From the NCBI GenBank assembly GCA_039821555.1, contig JBCBNX010000004.1, positions 140,616 to 204,615 of the forward strand: a stretch of DNA of 64,000 bases. Reading direction: 5' to 3'. This document shows, one piece after another, positions 1-8,922 of the stretch (positions within the stretch are counted from its first letter, which is position 1; each line of letters begins with the position of its first letter). A model generated the notes under the pieces. That model was not told the DNA's origin. It ran no database searches and saw only the letters and a list, made by a program, of their open reading frames with translations. Both the position numbers and the translations under genes were made by a program. The DNA is from Bacteroidota bacterium (GTDB lineage Bacteria > Bacteroidota > Rhodothermia > Rhodothermales > Rubricoccaceae).

Positions 1-93
1 TCGATCTCCCTCGCTATTCGATCTCCCTCGCTATTCGATCTCCCTCGCTATTCGATCTCCCTCGCTATTCGATCTCCCTCGCTATTCGATCTC
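1..93. repeat. 17-bp tandem repeat, about 5.5 copies
   Basis: The unit TCGATCTCCCTCGCTAT repeats head to tail without spacers from the first base and runs out inside the 3' end of the hydrolase gene on the minus strand. Read on the minus strand each unit carries GAGATCGAATAG, the last codons (E-I-E) plus the stop of that gene, so the array looks like serial duplication of the gene terminus. The array is cut by the window edge, so its true copy number is unknown. Confidence 0.95.
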
Positions 94-1383
94 CGCGAGG
101 AAGCCGACCAGAGCCGGGAGCAGGTCCAGATGGAGCGGGAGCGACGGGTCGCCGTAGCTCGGCAGCTGCATCTGGAGCGGCCCGTCGACGGCCTTGAGGA
201 TGTGGTTCATCCCGTCGATCACGATCAGCGTGGCGTTGTCGGCCTCGGCCAGGCGTTCGCCGTCGTCCACCGTGACTTGCACGTCCGTGGTGCCGTTGAC
301 CACGAGCACCGGCGCGTCGAGGGCGGCGAGCAGGGTGGTCGGGTCATAGGCCATCACGGAGGTGAGGTAGGGCTGGATGCTGGGCCGGAACATGGTCAGC
401 AGCATGGGCGAGAGGCCGTCGACAGTCCCGCCGCGTTCGAGAGTGGCGAACACGGAGTCGGCTTCCGTCATCACGTCGGGCGGGAGTTGGGCAGCCAGTT
501 GGCGGCGGAGTACGACCTGAATGGGGCGACCTAGGCCAGCGAGGGCTACGAACCCGTTGGCGTTGAGCGCCGGGGCGGCGAGGGCGCCGACAAGTGTCCC
601 CTCGCTGTGACCGATAAGCGTGAGTGCGTCCGTGGTGCGCGGGTCGACGCGGAGCCACCGGCCCCACGCGGTCACATCGTCCGCGAATGTCTCCACGCGT
701 AGGTCTACCTCGGCGAGGGTGCTCCCGGCGCTGCCCGCGATCCCGCGCTTGTCGAAGCGCAGTACGGCGTAGCCTTCGGCGGTGAGGGCCTCGGCGAGCA
801 TCCGCAAGCTGTTGTTCTTGCCCGGCAGCATGATGCTGTTGCCGTCGCGATCCGTTGGGCCTGAGCCTGCGATGAGCACGACGCCCGGTGCGGGCTGCTC
901 GGTACCATCGGGCCAGGTGAGCGTGCCGCGCAGCGTGCCCGTGGCCGTCTCGATGGCTACGTCTTCGGCGAGGACGCCCGGCGGCAGGACCTGCGCTTTG
1001 GAAGCGTCAGCATCGGCCAGGCCTGGGTCCTGCCACGTGATCGAAAACGTCCCAGACGCCGATGCCTGCGTGAACGCGCCTACAATCGTATTGGCGTCGC
1101 GCGTGCCTTCGAAGACGGCGAGGCCGAGGCCGGACGGCAACTCGAAGCGCACCGCAGGAAGAGCGATGCTCACGTTCTGAAGCGGTAGGCCCATCGCTCC
1201 TTGTTGCGGGATATCGATGGTGGCGCTTCCGTCCTCGCTGAACGTGACGGTGATGTCGAGCGTCACGGCACCGATGGAGATTGCACCATCCCAGGGACCA
1301 ACGAGCGTGTCGGCCTGCCCGAGCATGGTGGGAACGAGGGGCGAAACCACGAGGACGCAGAGCAGCGAGAAGAGCAGACGCAT
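82..1383 (-). CDS. secreted alpha/beta hydrolase (S33/dienelactone-hydrolase-like)
   Basis: Predicted 433-residue exported serine hydrolase. A hydrophobic signal peptide (MRLLFSLLCVLVVSPLVPT) marks the start at 1383; the frame stays open further upstream but shows no recognisable protein sequence there. Residues about 25-140 form a beta-rich N-terminal domain common in Bacteroidota secreted hydrolases. The catalytic domain follows, with GSGPTDRDGN near residue 173 (oxyanion region), the nucleophile elbow GHSEG with Ser260, Asp367 in NGTTD and His394 in MNHIL, which together make a complete triad. The substrate is not predictable; esters or peptides are both possible in this family. It is transcribed divergently from the acyl-CoA oxidase-like gene. 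The stop codon lies inside the 17-bp tandem array. Confidence 0.88.
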   Translation of the reverse strand: MRLLFSLLCVLVVSPLVPTMLGQADTLVGPWDGAISIGAVTLDITVTFSEDGSATIDIPQQGAMGLPLQNVSIALPAVRFELPSGLGLAVFEGTRDANTIVGAFTQASASGTFSITWQDPGLADADASKAQVLPPGVLAEDVAIETATGTLRGTLTWPDGTEQPAPGVVLIAGSGPTDRDGNSIMLPGKNNSLRMLAEALTAEGYAVLRFDKRGIAGSAGSTLAEVDLRVETFADDVTAWGRWLRVDPRTTDALTLIGHSEGTLVGALAAPALNANGFVALAGLGRPIQVVLRRQLAAQLPPDVMTEADSVFATLERGGTVDGLSPMLLTMFRPSIQPYLTSVMAYDPTTLLAALDAPVLVVNGTTDVQVTVDDGERLAEADNATLIVIDGMNHILKAVDGPLQMQLPSYGDPSLPLHLDLLPALVGFLAEIE

Positions 1384-1644
1384 ACGAGATCGGAGAGCGG
1401 CTGAGTGGACCGCTGCGCCACAGCAGACGCGAGGTGCAGACACGGGGCACCGTGCGCGGTACACGTGTGCACGGCGGCGCCGGTGGTCGTCGTGCCCGCG
1501 GTCACAAGAAAGAAGAGCGTGATAAAAGGTAGGCGCGCGCCTGGCGCTCACGCTTCCACAGGTGCAGGCTCGTGCAAACCCGCGGGCGTTCGTAACGTAG
1601 CAGCAGCGTCCACCGTCGCTTCACACTCGCCACGCTCCCCCGCT

Positions 1645-4023
1645 ATGGCTGCCCCGCTCGCTCCCGTCCCGCCCGATGCCCTCGGCTCGGCCTCCGAACA
1701 GACCATCGCGCTGTTGCCGCTGCTCTACCTCGCCTGGGCCGACGGCGTGCTCACCCCGTCCGAGGTCGCCGAGATCCGGCAGCGTGTTGAGGCGCAGGCG
1801 TGGCTTGCCGACGCCGACAAGCAGCAACTTGCCGCGTGGCTCGACCCGCTCAATCCACCGACCGCGACGCAGTACCGCCGCTGGATGCGCGCCATCCGCA
1901 CGGCGGCGCAGCACCTCCCCGAGGAGCGCTGCAATTCGCTCGCCATGCTCGGGCTCGGCATGGCCGAGGTCGCGGGCATCTCGTCCGGCGACGGCGTCTC
2001 GTCCGAAGTTATCGGCGCGCTGCACGACCTCGAAGGCGTGCTCGGCCCGGCGGCCGAGGAGGCCCTCACCGAGCTCCTCGCCGAGCGGCCTGACGCCGCG
2101 CCGCTGGCCGCGATCCCCGAGCCGCAGTTCGACGTCGTCGCGTTGCAGGCGATCCTCGACGGCGACTACGAGGACCTCCGCGAGCGCGTCAAGACGGTGC
2201 TCTCCGACCCGCTCTTCGACCCGATGCCGGTGCTCGACACGGCGGCGGCGCGCGAGCGGGCGCTGCGCTGGTGCAGGCACCTCGCCGCGCAGGGCTTCGG
2301 CGCGCTCGCCTTCCCCGACTACGCGGGCGGCGAGAACAGCATCGCCAAGTTCATCGTGGCCTTCGAGACGATCGCGGCGCACGATCTCGGGCTCGTCGTC
2401 AAGTTCGGCGTGCAGTTTGGCCTGTGGGGCGGCTCGGTCAACCAACTCGGCACGGCGCGGCACCGGCGGCAGTACCTCCCGAAAATCGGCACGATGGAGC
2501 TGCCTGGCTGCTTCGCGATGAGCGAGCTTGGCCACGGCTCGAACGTCCGCGACCTAGAGACGACCGCGACCTACGACGCGGCCACCGGCGAGTTCGTCAT
2601 CGACACGCCGCGCAACCTGGCGCGCAAGGAGTGGATCGGCAACGCCGCCAACCACGGCCAGGTGGCGACGGTCTTCGCGCAGCTCCAGATCCCGCACACC
2701 GACGCGAGCGGCGCGGCCGAGATGGAGTCGTACGGCGTGCACGCGTTCCTCGTCCCGATCCGCAGCGCAGACGGCTGCCCGATGCCGCGCGTACGCATCC
2801 AGGATGGCGGTGAGAAGATGGGGCTCAACGGTGTCGACAATGGGCGGTTGTGGTTCGACCAGGTCCGCATCCCGCGCGACAACCTCCTCGACCGCTTCGC
2901 GAGCGTGTCCGAGGACGGCGTCTACGAAAGCCCGATCCCGAGCGAGGGCCGCCGCTTCTTCACGATGCTCTCGACGCTCGTCGGCGGACGCATCGCGGTC
3001 GGGTCGGGCGGCAACAGCGCGGCGAAGGTCGGCCTGACCATCGCGCTGCGCTACGGGGCGCGGCGGCGGCAGTTCGGCCCGAAGGACCGCGCCGAGGTGC
3101 CCATCCTCGACTACCTCTCGCACCAGCGGCGGCTCTTCCCGCTCCTTGCCAAGGCCTACGGCCTGCACTTCGCCCTCGCCAAGCTGCGCGAGGACTTCGC
3201 GGCGGCTCGCCCCGGCGACGACCTCCAGGAGATCGAGGCGCGCGCCAACGCGCTCAAGGCGTTCGCGACCTGGAACTGCACCGAGACGCTCCAGGAGGCC
3301 CGCGAAGCCTGCGGCGGCCAGGGCTACCTCTGGGAAAACCGCCTCGCCGCTCACAAGCGGGACTCCGACATCTTCACCACGTTCGAGGGCGACAACACGG
3401 TGCTGCTCCTCCAGGTCGCGAAGGGGCTGCTCTCCGACTACGCCAAGGAGTTCAAGAACCTCTCGACCTTTGGCAAGGTGCGCCACGCGCTCGCCGACCG
3501 CGTCGAGCAGATCGTCCACCTCAACCCGCTGCTGACCGTCAAGAAGGACCGCGACCACCTCCGCGACCCGGCCTTCCACCTCGACGCCTTCCGGCAGCGC
3601 GAGCGCGACCTTCAGGTGGGCGCGGCTGGCCGCATCAAGCGCCGCCTCGACAACGGCATGGACTCGTTCGACGCGTTCGTGGAGGTGCAGGACCACCTGC
3701 TCACCGCTGCGTGGGCCTACGCCAAGCGCGAGACGCTCGACGCCTTCCACGGTGCCGTCGAGGCCACCTCGGACCCCACACTGAAGGCATTGCTCGGGAA
3801 GCTGTGCACGCTCTATGCGCTGCACGATCTAGAGGAGGACCGCGGCTGGTTCCTCGAACAGGGCTACATGGACGGCGGCAAGGCCAAGGCCATCCGCGCC
3901 GAGGTCAACGCGCTCCTCGGCGAGCTGCGGCCCCACGCCGTCGGCCTCGTGGACGCGTTCGGCCTCCCCGACGCGATCGTCGCCGCCCCGATCGGCACGC
4001 GCGAGGTCGCCGAGCGAACATGA
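1645..4023 (+). CDS. acyl-CoA oxidase/dehydrogenase family flavoenzyme
   Basis: 792-residue predicted FAD enzyme that oxidises acyl-CoA to trans-2-enoyl-CoA in fatty acid beta-oxidation (cytoplasmic). Motifs are closer to acyl-CoA oxidases than to short acyl-CoA dehydrogenases: ELGHGSNVRDLETTATYD (about 293-310), WIGNAANHG, ACGGQGYLWENR, and TFEGDNTVLLLQ with Glu581 at the position of the catalytic base. The first about 130 residues, before the flavin fold, are an alpha-helical segment (LLPLLYLAWADGVLTPSEV) resembling TerB-type domains. The start at 1645 was chosen because the upstream in-frame sequence is low-complexity and non-homologous. Whether electrons go to oxygen or to an ETF cannot be told from sequence. 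Stands alone; no other beta-oxidation gene is adjacent. Confidence 0.9.
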   Translation: MAAPLAPVPPDALGSASEQTIALLPLLYLAWADGVLTPSEVAEIRQRVEAQAWLADADKQQLAAWLDPLNPPTATQYRRWMRAIRTAAQHLPEERCNSLAMLGLGMAEVAGISSGDGVSSEVIGALHDLEGVLGPAAEEALTELLAERPDAAPLAAIPEPQFDVVALQAILDGDYEDLRERVKTVLSDPLFDPMPVLDTAAARERALRWCRHLAAQGFGALAFPDYAGGENSIAKFIVAFETIAAHDLGLVVKFGVQFGLWGGSVNQLGTARHRRQYLPKIGTMELPGCFAMSELGHGSNVRDLETTATYDAATGEFVIDTPRNLARKEWIGNAANHGQVATVFAQLQIPHTDASGAAEMESYGVHAFLVPIRSADGCPMPRVRIQDGGEKMGLNGVDNGRLWFDQVRIPRDNLLDRFASVSEDGVYESPIPSEGRRFFTMLSTLVGGRIAVGSGGNSAAKVGLTIALRYGARRRQFGPKDRAEVPILDYLSHQRRLFPLLAKAYGLHFALAKLREDFAAARPGDDLQEIEARANALKAFATWNCTETLQEAREACGGQGYLWENRLAAHKRDSDIFTTFEGDNTVLLLQVAKGLLSDYAKEFKNLSTFGKVRHALADRVEQIVHLNPLLTVKKDRDHLRDPAFHLDAFRQRERDLQVGAAGRIKRRLDNGMDSFDAFVEVQDHLLTAAWAYAKRETLDAFHGAVEATSDPTLKALLGKLCTLYALHDLEEDRGWFLEQGYMDGGKAKAIRAEVNALLGELRPHAVGLVDAFGLPDAIVAAPIGTREVAERT

Positions 4024-4172
4024 CGAATTGATCGACTGTTTGATAATGATTCTGGCGGTGACGCATTTCGGCTTTTCGAGGCCGCGGCGTAGCGTTTGAC
4101 GACAGTGATTTCGGGTGAGATCGCGCGTTTTTACATGGCGGGCGCGCCAACGTAGCGTGCCATTTACAGCCG

Positions 4173-4208
4173 CCAAGTCGCCCAAATCGTCCATTTCGGG
4201 CGACTTGG
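4173..4208 (+). terminator. hairpin, possible terminator after the acyl-CoA oxidase gene
   Basis: An 11-bp perfect stem (CCAAGTCGCCC / GGGCGACTTGG), extended by AAAT/ATTT with one bulged C. It lies about 150 nt downstream of the acyl-CoA oxidase-like gene and about 100 nt upstream of the lipoprotein gene. No T-tract follows, so it could instead be a 5' UTR structure of the next gene. Confidence 0.5.
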
Positions 4209-4231
4209 TACGGGCTGGTCCAGGGCGGAAC

Positions 4232-4258
4232 GGTGTTCGGTTGCGAGGCCCGAACACC
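4232..4258 (+). other. second hairpin in the LruC1 leader region
   Basis: 9-bp perfect inverted repeat GGTGTTCGG / CCGAACACC with a 9-nt loop, 45 nt upstream of the LruC lipoprotein start. It could be a leader structure or an operator; no specific riboswitch class was recognised. Confidence 0.4.
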
Positions 4259-4303
4259 TACCCCACGCTCGGCGCCGGCCGGGCACGATCACACCCTCCT
4301 CCC

Positions 4304-6268
4304 ATGCCACGCTTCCACTATTCCCGCTCCTGGATACTTGCCCTCGGAGCCCTGCTGACGCTCGCAGCCTGTGACACGGTCGACCCGGGTCTCGACGCGG
4401 TGAATCCGCTAGACCCCGCCGCCGATGGCCCACTCGGCGGCATCACCGCCGCCCCGTCCTTCGACTTCGCCACCAGCCAGCCCGTTGACGTGGTCCTCAC
4501 CGAGGCGAATGCGGGCATCACGACGCGCTACGACGTGTGGCGCATGGGCGCCGATGGCGAGCGCCACTACCTCGGCGCAGCATTAGCAGACGCGAGCGGC
4601 CAGACGACACTGCCTTTCGCGGTGCCGACAGCGACCGACCGCCTCATCGTCAAGCGCAACGCGTCGGGCGATGTGTCGGAAACGATAGTGGCCGTGGCTG
4701 GCGGGCTGGCGGGGCACTCGTTCTCGGGCGAGGCCTCAGGCGATGCCCAGCAGTGCACCGACGCAATCGTGGCCATCAACGGCAATCGCGACCACTTCAT
4801 CGTGGACTACGAGGCGTTCTCCGAGACGACCATGCCCACGCTGCCCACCGGCTCGTACGGTATGGCCATCGACCCGATCAACCGGAAGATGTACTACGCC
4901 ACCAGCAAGAAAGTCAGTGGTCAGTACCAGCTCGTCAGCTACGACCTCGACACCCAGGCGTTCAGCGTGGTCGGCCCGACGGCCGAGTCGCACGCGATGG
5001 CGTTTGAGCCGCAGAGCGAGACGCTCTTCACGATCATGCGCGGCACGATGACGCAGACGGACCCCACCACGGGCGCAACGCTGCGGACATGGACCGTACG
5101 CGACATCGACCGGGTGACCGGCGGCGACGTCATGATCACGGTGAACGGCGAGATCTACTACTCGCGCAGCCGCAAAGTCTGGCGCATCGACGACGTGGAC
5201 GCGTCGACCAAGCAAGGCGTGCTGATCAACACGCTCCCCGAGGACCCGACCGGCGGCACGGTTGGTACGGATGGCTACCTCTACCTCGTCGCCAACAAGA
5301 ACCTCTATCGCGTCGACCCGGTCACGGGCGAGGCTGACCGGATCCACACGCTGTCGACCAAGGCCAACGACCTCGACTTCCTGCCATGCGCCACGGGTCC
5401 GAACTACAACGGCGACCAGGACAACGACGGCGTCCCGGATGTCTTCGACGACTTCCCGACCGACCCGGCCCTCGCCTTTGAGCGGTTCAGCCCGAGCGAG
5501 GACGGCTTCGGGACGCTGGCCTTCGAAGACCTCTGGCCATCCGTCGGGGACTACGACTTCAACGACCTCGTCGTCCGCTACCGCTACCGCGAGATGGCCA
5601 ACGCCAACGGGGATGTCGTGCGCCTGGATGCCGATTACTTCGTCCAGGCCGCTGGCGCAGGTCACGTGAATGGCTTCGGCGTCGAGCTGCCCGTCGCCGC
5701 GGCCGATGTGCGCTCGGTCGCCTACAGCCGTCGCCCGGGAACCATCGCGCTGGCTGCCAACGGCGTCGAGGCGGGCCACACCAACGCCGTCATCATCCCG
5801 TTCGACGACGCCAAGGCTATGATCCCCGGCGCTGCGGGCTTCGTCAACACCGAGGTCGGGACGTCCGTACTCCCGAGCGACACGGTCAACGTGGCGATCA
5901 CCTTCGCCACGCCCGTACCAGGGTCGATGGTTCTCGGCGCGCCGTACAACCCGTTCCTCTTCCGCCGCGACGACCGCGGGCTGGAGGTGCACCTTCCGGA
6001 CGCGGCACCGACCGCGCTCGCTGACACCGAGCGCCTCGGCTCCGGCCACGACCGCACGAACGCTGCCATCGGCTTGGCCTACCGCACGGCGGAGGGGCTA
6101 CCCTGGGCGCTCCACATCGCGGACGAGTTCGCGCACCCGATCGAGCTACGCGACCTCACCTTGGGCTACCCGCGCTTTGCACCGTGGGTGCTGTCCGGCG
6201 GCACACGGTATCAAGACTGGTACGCGTCGCCGCACCGGGTTTCGAGTCACCTCTTCGGGCAGGAGTAG
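4304..6268 (+). CDS. LruC domain-containing lipoprotein (paralogue 1)
   Basis: 654-residue predicted outer-membrane or surface lipoprotein. A lipobox LTLAAC with Cys23 follows a hydrophobic stretch and fixes the start at 4304. The middle part (about 170-360) is a repeated beta-strand region with motifs such as GYLYLVANKNLYRVD, suggesting a beta-propeller. A calcium-binding-like linker DNDGVPDVFDDFPTD (about 372-386) leads into the LruC/DUF4842 domain with the hallmark GDYDFNDLVVRYRYRE (about 415-430). Function is unknown; members of the family are cell-surface proteins. The next gene is a tandem paralogue sharing the N-terminal motif GPLGGITAAPSFDFATSQ and the whole domain order. Confidence 0.9.
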   Translation: MPRFHYSRSWILALGALLTLAACDTVDPGLDAVNPLDPAADGPLGGITAAPSFDFATSQPVDVVLTEANAGITTRYDVWRMGADGERHYLGAALADASGQTTLPFAVPTATDRLIVKRNASGDVSETIVAVAGGLAGHSFSGEASGDAQQCTDAIVAINGNRDHFIVDYEAFSETTMPTLPTGSYGMAIDPINRKMYYATSKKVSGQYQLVSYDLDTQAFSVVGPTAESHAMAFEPQSETLFTIMRGTMTQTDPTTGATLRTWTVRDIDRVTGGDVMITVNGEIYYSRSRKVWRIDDVDASTKQGVLINTLPEDPTGGTVGTDGYLYLVANKNLYRVDPVTGEADRIHTLSTKANDLDFLPCATGPNYNGDQDNDGVPDVFDDFPTDPALAFERFSPSEDGFGTLAFEDLWPSVGDYDFNDLVVRYRYREMANANGDVVRLDADYFVQAAGAGHVNGFGVELPVAAADVRSVAYSRRPGTIALAANGVEAGHTNAVIIPFDDAKAMIPGAAGFVNTEVGTSVLPSDTVNVAITFATPVPGSMVLGAPYNPFLFRRDDRGLEVHLPDAAPTALADTERLGSGHDRTNAAIGLAYRTAEGLPWALHIADEFAHPIELRDLTLGYPRFAPWVLSGGTRYQDWYASPHRVSSHLFGQE

Positions 6269-6292
6269 GGTCCCGCAGAGTGACTTGGACGA

Positions 6293-6330
6293 GAGGCGCC
6301 GAGGTTGTCGAACGACGACCTCGGCGCCTC
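6293..6330 (+). terminator. terminator hairpin after LruC paralogue 1
   Basis: 13-bp perfect stem GAGGCGCCGAGGT / ACCTCGGCGCCTC with a 12-nt loop, 24 nt after the stop codon. The flanking GTGACTTGGACGAGA is conserved at the same place after the second paralogue, so the terminator was duplicated with the gene. Confidence 0.75.
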
Positions 6331-6612
6331 GCTGTGGAGGCGTGTTCCAAACGGCCGGGAGGTACGTGGGTGAAAAAGTGCCTGGCGTAACGACTGTAGT
6401 ACAGATGGACACCGATCAGAGCGTTAGCCTCGCTCGTTCACATCGAGGGCCTGCCACGGTCGTGTTGCATCGCAGAGGATTGACCGACAGTGTGTGACGT
6501 GACGCCCCCGGGAGAGCGATTCGGCCTGCCCGTGGAACAGAATTGGACGGAGGAGAGGCACCAACCGCACGCCTGGACTACCACCCCGGGTCCACCACCT
6601 ACCTCTTGACTC

Positions 6613-8586
6613 ATGTACCACTCCCTGGTGCCGCGCGCTCTGCGCGGCTTCGCGCTCGTCTGCGGCGCTGCTTTCGTCCTTGCTGCCTGCGATACGGCCG
6701 GCCCAACCATAGACGGCCCCACCTCCGTCGATCCCGTGTCCGACGGGCCGCTCGGCGGCATCACCGCTGCGCCGTCGTTCGACTTCGCCACCAGCCAGGC
6801 CATCGGCCTAACGCTCACCGAGGCCGACACCGACGTGCCGACCCGCTACGACGTGTGGCGCGTGGGCACTGATGGCGAGCGCTACTACCTCGGCGCGGCG
6901 TTGGCGGACGCGAGCGGCCAGACGACGCTGCCCTTCGCGGTGCCGACGGCGACCGAGCGCCTCATTGTCAAGCGCAACGCGTCGGGCGACGTGTCGGAGA
7001 CGGAGGTGACGGTGGCCGGTGGCCAGGCGAGCCACGCCTTCGCGGGCAAGGCGTCGGGCGGCGCCAAGCAGTGCACGGAGTCGCTCGTGGCCGTCAACGG
7101 CAACCGCGACCATTTCCTCGTGGACTACGAGGCGTTCTCCGAGACGACGCTCCCCACGCTGCCCTACGGCACGGCCGGCATGGCCGTGGACCCGATTGGG
7201 CAGATGATGTACTTCACCGTCAAGGACAGCAACGACGCCCAGAAGCTCTACAGCTATGATCTGAGCACCCAGGTCTTCGCCGTGGTCGGCGACTCGCCGA
7301 AGTCCAACGCCATCGCCTTCGAGCCCCGGAGCGGCACCCTCTACACGCTGCACAACCGCGTGCTGCGCAGCATCAGCGTCTCGACGGGCGCCGAAGTCCA
7401 GCAATGGAGCGTGCCCGGCGTGGACAACACCAACTCCGGCGACCTCATGATCACCGTCGACGGCTCGATCTACTACGCCGCCAAGAAGAAGATGTGGCGC
7501 ATCGACGACAACGACGCCACGTCGAAGACGGCCGTGCTCCTGATCGACACGTTCCCGAAGAGTATCAACGGAGGCACTGTGGACGGCGAGGGCCAGATCT
7601 ATCTCAACGCGGGCACGACGCTCTACCGCGTGGACCGCCTCTCGGGCCAGTTCCAGCAGGTGCACGAGATGAGCATCGGCGTCAACGACCTCGACTTCCT
7701 GCCGTGCGCCACCGGGCCGAGCTACAACCAGGACCAGGACAACGACGGCGTCCCCGACGTCTTCGACGACTTCCCGACGGAGGCTAACTTCGCCTTCGAG
7801 CGTTACAGCCCGAGCGAGTATGTCTTCGGCGCCGTGGCCTTCGAAGACCTCTGGCCTGGCACGGGCGACTATGACTTCAACGACCTCGTCGTGCGCTACC
7901 GCTACCGCGAGATCACCAACTCGGCGAGTGAAGTGGTGCGCTTCGAGGCGGACTACGCCGTCCAGGCAGTCGGGGCAGGCTTCGTGAACGGCTTTGGCGT
8001 CGAGCTGCCCGTCGCGGCGTCCAACGTCGAGTCGGTGACCTACAGCCGCCAGCCCGGCACGGTCACGTTGGCCGCCAACGGCGTCGAGGCCGGGCACACC
8101 AACGCCGTCGTCATCCCGTTCGACGACGCCAAGGCTATGATCCCCGGCGCCGTCGGCTTCGTGAACACCGAGGCGGGTTCGCCTGTCCTCGCCAGCGACA
8201 CGGTCAACGTGCTTCTGCAGTTCACCACGCCGCTCCAAGGCTCGCTGCTGATGGACGCGCCCTACAACCCGTTCCTCTTCCGCAAGAACGACCGCGGCGT
8301 GGAGGTGCACCTGCCCGACGCTGCTCCGACGGCGCTGGCCGACGACACGGTCTTCGGCACCTTCCACGACCGTACCAACGTCGGCACCGGCACAACCTAC
8401 CGCACCGAGGCTGGCCTGCCCTGGGCGCTCCACCTGCCCGAGGGCTTCGTGCACCCCATCGAGCAGCGCGACCTCACGCAGGGCTACCCGCGCTTCGTGG
8501 ACTGGGTGCAGTCGAACGGCGCCAGCTTCCCGGACTGGTACGGCGCGTCGCAACGAACTCCGAGTCACCTCTTCGGGATAGAGTAG
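6613..8586 (+). CDS. LruC domain-containing lipoprotein (paralogue 2)
   Basis: 657-residue paralogue of the preceding gene with the same architecture. Lipobox VLAAC places Cys26 at the mature N-terminus, and the ATG at 6613 sits just before it. It has a central beta-propeller-like region, the DNDGVPDVFDDFPTE linker, and the LruC hallmark GDYDFNDLVVRYRYRE around residue 420. Blocks such as AFEDLWPGTGDYDFNDLV and NAVVIPFDDAKAMIPGA are nearly identical to paralogue 1, while the propeller region is more divergent. The two genes are separated by about 340 nt containing a terminator, so each probably has its own promoter. Biological role unknown; surface location inferred. Confidence 0.9.
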   Translation: MYHSLVPRALRGFALVCGAAFVLAACDTAGPTIDGPTSVDPVSDGPLGGITAAPSFDFATSQAIGLTLTEADTDVPTRYDVWRVGTDGERYYLGAALADASGQTTLPFAVPTATERLIVKRNASGDVSETEVTVAGGQASHAFAGKASGGAKQCTESLVAVNGNRDHFLVDYEAFSETTLPTLPYGTAGMAVDPIGQMMYFTVKDSNDAQKLYSYDLSTQVFAVVGDSPKSNAIAFEPRSGTLYTLHNRVLRSISVSTGAEVQQWSVPGVDNTNSGDLMITVDGSIYYAAKKKMWRIDDNDATSKTAVLLIDTFPKSINGGTVDGEGQIYLNAGTTLYRVDRLSGQFQQVHEMSIGVNDLDFLPCATGPSYNQDQDNDGVPDVFDDFPTEANFAFERYSPSEYVFGAVAFEDLWPGTGDYDFNDLVVRYRYREITNSASEVVRFEADYAVQAVGAGFVNGFGVELPVAASNVESVTYSRQPGTVTLAANGVEAGHTNAVVIPFDDAKAMIPGAVGFVNTEAGSPVLASDTVNVLLQFTTPLQGSLLMDAPYNPFLFRKNDRGVEVHLPDAAPTALADDTVFGTFHDRTNVGTGTTYRTEAGLPWALHLPEGFVHPIEQRDLTQGYPRFVDWVQSNGASFPDWYGASQRTPSHLFGIE

Positions 8587-8612
8587 GGTACCGACGAGTG
8601 TGACTTGGACGA

Positions 8613-8650
8613 GAAGCGCCGGGAGCGTCTTATGACGACCCCGGCGCTTC
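8613..8650 (+). terminator. terminator hairpin after LruC paralogue 2
   Basis: 11-bp perfect stem GAAGCGCCGGG / CCCGGCGCTTC with a 16-nt loop, 26 nt after the stop codon. It is homologous in position and flank to the hairpin after paralogue 1. Confidence 0.72.
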
Positions 8651-8697
8651 GTCGTTGGCAACCGCAGCAGAACCGATAGCAGAGCCCAGCCGCGAGG

Positions 8698-8743
8698 CTC
8701 GTGTGCGCGACGGATCGAGACTCGTGCGTGCGACGGATCGGGC
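8698..8743. repeat. imperfect 23-bp tandem duplication, intergenic
   Basis: Two adjacent 23-bp units beginning CTCGTG and sharing GCGACGGATCG, with 19 of 23 positions identical. It lies in the spacer between the LruC paralogue 2 terminator and the sugar dehydrogenase-like gene. Confidence 0.7.
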
Positions 8744-8922
8744 GCGTTCATGGCGTGCGAGCCGTGCGACGGCGTGCAGAGGGCGCCCGCGCCAGAGCGG
8801 AGCCGGCAATGCTGGGGCGTGCGGGAACCCAAACGTGACAAGGAAGGCGGGCCATAGACCCTTGGCGTGCCCCTTGTTAAGTCGGAGGCACTCGCTCTTC
8901 TCTCGGCACGCCCTCCCCCTCG

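Noticed and set aside
1..93. CRISPR-like array
   Set aside because: The 17-bp units are strictly adjacent without spacers, and the unit is part of a gene terminus; no cas genes are present.
4173..4258. Riboswitch in the LruC1 leader
   Set aside because: Two hairpins exist, but no conserved riboswitch motif could be recognised.
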